From Candidatus Zixiibacteriota bacterium (lineage in GTDB: Bacteria > Zixibacteria > MSB-5A5 > CAIYYT01), in contig CAUJJY010000095.1 of assembly GCA_963205155.1 (NCBI GenBank), forward strand, positions 1 to 8,100: a DNA stretch of 8,100 nucleotides, given 5' to 3'. This document shows positions 5,263 through 8,100 of the stretch, piece by piece; position 1 is the first letter of the stretch; every line of letters starts with the position of its first letter. Made by a program: the position numbers and the translations under genes. Below the pieces are notes generated by a model. That model searched no databases, was not told where the DNA came from, and saw only the letters and a program-made list of their open reading frames with translations.

Positions 5263-7038
5263 ATGCAGAGAGTCCTAATGGTTCTCGTGGGGACAGTCCT
5301 CGTTTTGTTTACCGGAGGGCAAGATCACATTTCATCCGCTCAAGAAGTTGCCAAGAGCTTTGATGTGGCGAAGGCACAAGCGCCTGAGATTGTGTGTGGC
5401 GACGCTGATGGGTCAGGCGAGGTTGATTTGGGGGACGCGATTTATCTTATCAATTATCTCTATGGCGAAGGATCTGCGCCGAATCCCCGGCAGACCGGTG
5501 ACCAAAATTGTGATGGCAAGATTAATATCGCCGATTGTGCGTATCTGATAGCCTACATTTTCGATCTCGGCGGCGAAGCGCCTTGTTGCCCAAGTGACGC
5601 CAAGCATTGTCCGCGGATTTATACGACCTCACTCGATTTGGAGACAGCGAAGCAGACTGCCGACCTGGCGCACTGGGCCTATTTTCCCGTAAGTGATTTC
5701 AGTAGCGGGAGTATCGTTGCTGAATGTTGGGAAGCTATCACCTTTATCGATTCGGATCCCGATTTCGAGTGCGACGTAGTTATTACTGGTCAGGAAGATA
5801 CGCAGTTGTTTCTTGCCCGGGATCCCTGGACAGATGATGTCGTTGTATCTTTTCGGGGTTCCGGACCGCTTGCAGACTGGATAACGGATGCCCAAGCCGC
5901 TAATCCTGCCGATTGGGTGTTTGAAGACGGCACGGTTGTTACGAACGCCGTCCACAAGGGTTTTCTCTGCGCCTACCAAAGTGTTAAGTCTGAATTGAAA
6001 TTGGAGCTGGCTAACTTCATCGACGGCGTGGAGGCTTCGTCCACCGCGCGCGTCTACTTCACTGGACACAGTCTTGGCGGGGCTCTGGCAACACTGGCTG
6101 CGCTTGATTTGTCTTCTTGGTTGGTGGAAGACTTCGGCTATAACCGCGACAATGTTGTGCTGTACACATACGGCGCGCCGCGATCACTCAAGGAAAAGCT
6201 GCTTGCCGATTTCCGCGATCGCGTTCCCAATGCGCATGCGGTAGTGGAAAAGACGGACCCGGTTCCTTACTTGCTGGCAAGTTATACCCATATTAACAGT
6301 CTAATCGAGATAAATTCCAAGGTGGACGACAACGACATTCCGAAGAAGACACGGCTGGAATATATCAACGGCGAGTGGTTGACAGGTTGCGGTCCTGCCA
6401 GCGATCCGGTGCCGCCAGCCTTTAATTTCTACGGCCACGATCACAGGGAATATCGGAATCGGCTTGGCCTGGTTGTTACTCCGGGACTGCCCAAGATTGA
6501 GTTGGTTGTCAATAACGGCTATTTCAAATATCAATGGAGCGGCGATGTTCAAGGACCGTGCGACCGGGTAGTTCTTTGCGAAGACTGCCCAAACGTGTTC
6601 ACGGAGGCTGAATTGATTTTGCGAAGCTGGGAATGGGTCGTCCATGGTAGTTCGCAGCAGACATTGCTGCCGAAGCGTGAAGGCATGCAGGTTGCCTATT
6701 TAGACGGCTACAATCGCGTTCTCAATACAACGCCACCCTATGTTGCCAAGACGCCGACGACGTTGACAATCAAGAGACGACCGCTCGGTGTACTCGAAGC
6801 AAGCTGGAAAGTTTCGGATGAAGGACATCACGACTACGTTGCGCTGTACAACAAGAATCCCAACACTGCGGGTCCGAGCGGATACATGGCCGGCACGAAG
6901 CACCTGGTTCTGCCTGACATCGATGACCGGCATTCCTGGACCAGGATCGGCGGAACCTACTGGATCGCTTATGTCACCGCAGATGCCGCAATCGGAGGCA
7001 AGCGGCGAATTTTGCGCGTCGCTGGACCGATAAACTAG
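5263..7038 (+). CDS. Secreted dockerin-containing class 3 (Lipase_3) lipase
   Basis: This is an exported alpha/beta-hydrolase predicted to cleave acylglycerol or other ester bonds. The 591 residues begin with a signal peptide with likely cleavage after Ala26 (SSA/QE). Two dockerin-type calcium loops follow: Asp47, 49, Ser51, Asp55, 58, and Asp80, Asn82, Asp84, Asn88, Asp91. Each is followed by AxYLIxY. Six Cys sit in or near this region (45, 83, 92, 108, 109, 116). The lipase core (about 130-400) shows SFRGSG (196-201), GHSLGG with nucleophile Ser270, YGAPR (303-307), Asp332 in TDPVPYL, and His394 in HREY, resembling the HxxY around the catalytic His of fungal lipases. Residues about 408-591 appear to hold two similar modules of unknown type. 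AAGGAGG at 5252-5258 supports the ATG. A conventional dockerin is C-terminal, so the N-terminal position is unusual. Substrate is not predictable. Confidence 0.9.
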   Translation: MQRVLMVLVGTVLVLFTGGQDHISSAQEVAKSFDVAKAQAPEIVCGDADGSGEVDLGDAIYLINYLYGEGSAPNPRQTGDQNCDGKINIADCAYLIAYIFDLGGEAPCCPSDAKHCPRIYTTSLDLETAKQTADLAHWAYFPVSDFSSGSIVAECWEAITFIDSDPDFECDVVITGQEDTQLFLARDPWTDDVVVSFRGSGPLADWITDAQAANPADWVFEDGTVVTNAVHKGFLCAYQSVKSELKLELANFIDGVEASSTARVYFTGHSLGGALATLAALDLSSWLVEDFGYNRDNVVLYTYGAPRSLKEKLLADFRDRVPNAHAVVEKTDPVPYLLASYTHINSLIEINSKVDDNDIPKKTRLEYINGEWLTGCGPASDPVPPAFNFYGHDHREYRNRLGLVVTPGLPKIELVVNNGYFKYQWSGDVQGPCDRVVLCEDCPNVFTEAELILRSWEWVVHGSSQQTLLPKREGMQVAYLDGYNRVLNTTPPYVAKTPTTLTIKRRPLGVLEASWKVSDEGHHDYVALYNKNPNTAGPSGYMAGTKHLVLPDIDDRHSWTRIGGTYWIAYVTADAAIGGKRRILRVAGPIN

Positions 7039-7103
7039 ACTCCTGTTGGGAATTTGACAAGATCGCCCGGTGTCCGTCTTGATGATAGACAGGATTATCG
7101 TTG
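7039..7103. other. Spacer after the lipase gene; no clear terminator
   Basis: Only weak pairings are seen: GTCT with AGAC around a 7-nt loop, and TCCTGT (7041-7046) with ACAGGA (7089-7094). None has a T-run, so the end of the lipase transcript cannot be placed. Confidence 0.4.
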
Positions 7104-7132
7104 TTGCCAGCCTGCGTGTTCGATGCTATATT
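7104..7132 (+). promoter_or_regulatory. Predicted promoter of the last gene
   Basis: A -35 TTGCCA (7104-7109), a 17-nt spacer and a -10 TATATT (7127-7132) preceded by TGC form a good extended -10 promoter. The string TGCTATATTG is identical to that in the promoter at 4734-4761. Initiation near 7139 leaves a short leader carrying the ribosome site. Confidence 0.65.
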
Positions 7133-7164
7133 GAAAACAGGCGGCAGGAAAAGGAGTCGAGGAT

Positions 7165-8043
7165 ATGACGAGGCACAAGATCGTTCTGGCGGCGCTGTTG
7201 GCGGCAGGAGTGATGGTTTCCTCTGCGACGGCGGCAAGCAATTCGTGGTTTAATCTGCACAATCGGGCGGGGCTGTTTCTGGAAATTCACCGGGCGAGTC
7301 TTGAACGGAACAATGAGTATTATGATCAGGCGAGTCAAAGCGGGTGGGCTTCGATTATGAGTTTCAATGTGCTTCTGAAGGACAATATTCATGCGGTGGC
7401 GGAAATTCCGATTGCGGGCGCGGCTTCTGACTGGAGTTACGCCGGAGTTGAAGGCGGCTGGCACTCGTCCGATGCGACGGTCGGCAACCCGTACCTGGGA
7501 TTTGCGTGGTCGAATCCGGGGAATTCGTGGATTTTCGAATTGGGGATGATGATGCCGGTAATTCCCGGGGATGCAAGTAGTCCGATTACGCAGGTTGATG
7601 CGATGTTTGTCGATAAGCGGGAGGCTTTTGATCCAAAGGTATTCGGCATGGAAATTGGCCTCGGATATCGGGATGTGAGCTGGGATGGATTTGTCTTTCG
7701 GAGCATGGCGCGGGGAATTCTTCAGGACGGAATCAGCGTTGATGTCGAACTTGATGCGGCGCGGGAATTTCGCAGGGCGTTCTTCCAGATCAGCTATGTT
7801 GGACGATGGCGCGCAGTGACAACTGAAACACATCCGGCTTATGCGGAAGATAGTTATAAGAGTGACAAGTTCGCCTCTCAATTGATGTTTGCGATTGGGC
7901 CAAGGACGGACAAGTTGGAGGCTGGTATCAGCATGATTGTTCCTCTGGAGGAGTTTAACCCGTATGCTCCGAGTGTGGTTTGGGGGTTGAATTTGCGGTG
8001 TTTTATTGATGTGATGCCTGCTGGAGAGAGCGGGTTGGAGTAG
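7165..8043 (+). CDS. Exported protein of unknown function, probably an outer-membrane beta-barrel
   Basis: I do not recognise this 292-residue protein. It starts with a clear signal peptide (basic TRHK, then a hydrophobic stretch, likely cleaved after Ala23 in ATA/AS). The mature part has many short stretches of alternating or aromatic-rich hydrophobic residues separated by Gly, Asn and Asp turns. Examples are WASIMSFNVLL, NPYLGFAW, WIFELGMMMPVIPG, FGMEIGLGY, FFQISYVGRW, FASQLMFAIG and VVWGLNLRCFI. This pattern fits a small outer-membrane beta-barrel, loosely like transporter-type barrels of the phenol MetA degradation family. It lacks a terminal aromatic residue (it ends SGLE), so the barrel call is tentative. 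AAGGAG at 7151-7156 lies 8 nt before the ATG, and the gene has its own predicted promoter. A lone Cys lies near the C terminus. No functional link to the lipase is visible beyond export. Confidence 0.75.
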   Translation: MTRHKIVLAALLAAGVMVSSATAASNSWFNLHNRAGLFLEIHRASLERNNEYYDQASQSGWASIMSFNVLLKDNIHAVAEIPIAGAASDWSYAGVEGGWHSSDATVGNPYLGFAWSNPGNSWIFELGMMMPVIPGDASSPITQVDAMFVDKREAFDPKVFGMEIGLGYRDVSWDGFVFRSMARGILQDGISVDVELDAAREFRRAFFQISYVGRWRAVTTETHPAYAEDSYKSDKFASQLMFAIGPRTDKLEAGISMIVPLEEFNPYAPSVVWGLNLRCFIDVMPAGESGLE

Positions 8044-8100
8044 GCGGGTTTGGGTGTATAAGGCCCACCAGGCGTGGACGTATAGACTGGTCCCACCCTG
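8044..8100. other. Non-coding tail with an imperfect direct repeat, cut by the window edge
   Basis: GTATA followed within a few bases by CCCACC occurs twice (8056-8069 and 8080-8097). CCAC and GTGG can also form a short hairpin between the copies. No T-run terminator is visible. It may be the edge of a dispersed intergenic repeat. Confidence 0.3.

Noticed and set aside
7056..7090. Promoter from TTGACA after the lipase stop
   Set aside because: No acceptable -10 follows. The TTGCCA/TATATT pair further on is better placed for the last gene.
7126..7881. Minus-strand 251-codon frame opposite the last gene
   Set aside because: It is antisense to an ORF with signal peptide, ribosome site and promoter. 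The translation is Arg/Pro/His-rich without domains.
1..8100. CRISPR arrays, tRNA or rRNA genes, insertion sequences, phage or defence genes
   Set aside because: No regular spaced repeats, cloverleaf sequence, transposase motifs or terminal inverted repeats were found on either strand.

Overview
All credible genes in this 8.1 kb window lie on the + strand. They read as ordinary chromosomal DNA of a Gram-negative, diderm bacterium. Evidence for two membranes is a lipoprotein-type murein transglycosylase with Ala after the lipobox Cys, and a signal-peptide-bearing protein with beta-barrel-like segments. The secreted lipase carries two dockerin-type calcium loops with the flanking pattern AxYLIxY. 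The 30-residue mS38/bS22-like protein starts MPSGKKRKR, as I recall from Bacteroidetes-type genomes. Together these suggest an uncultured lineage of the FCB superphylum, with Zixibacteria or a relative my best guess. That placement is inference and was not tested by any search.

Layout. Positions 1-4894 form a compact housekeeping block: the 3' end of mutL, miaA overlapping it, an mltD-like lipoprotein with LysM repeats, a short sppA signal peptide peptidase, an HU/IHF-family DNA-binding gene, and a 30-codon basic ORF (4802-4894). A strong hairpin at 4900-4927 closes the block. A non-coding stretch of about 335 bases follows (4928-5262) with two perfect 12-bp palindromes, a consensus-like promoter and a leader. 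Next come a secreted dockerin plus class 3 lipase protein (5263-7038) and a signal-peptide-bearing, probably outer-membrane protein of unknown function (7165-8043). The last 57 bases are non-coding and contain an imperfect repeat cut by the window edge.

How the genes fit together. mutL (mismatch repair) and miaA (tRNA A37 prenylation) are a classic pair. The mltD-like enzyme and SppA act in envelope upkeep, and HU and the small basic protein act in nucleoid and probably ribosome structure. The lipase and the last gene are exported accessory functions, each with its own predicted promoter. Three predicted promoters (before the 30-codon ORF, the lipase and the last gene) share the -10 hexamer TATATT with a TTG-starting -35 at 16-17 nt.

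I found no phage, transposon, CRISPR, defence or biosynthetic system. The most interesting items are the 30-residue basic protein, its promoter sitting inside an inverted repeat, and the unusual lipase architecture with an N-terminal dockerin and two similar C-terminal modules.
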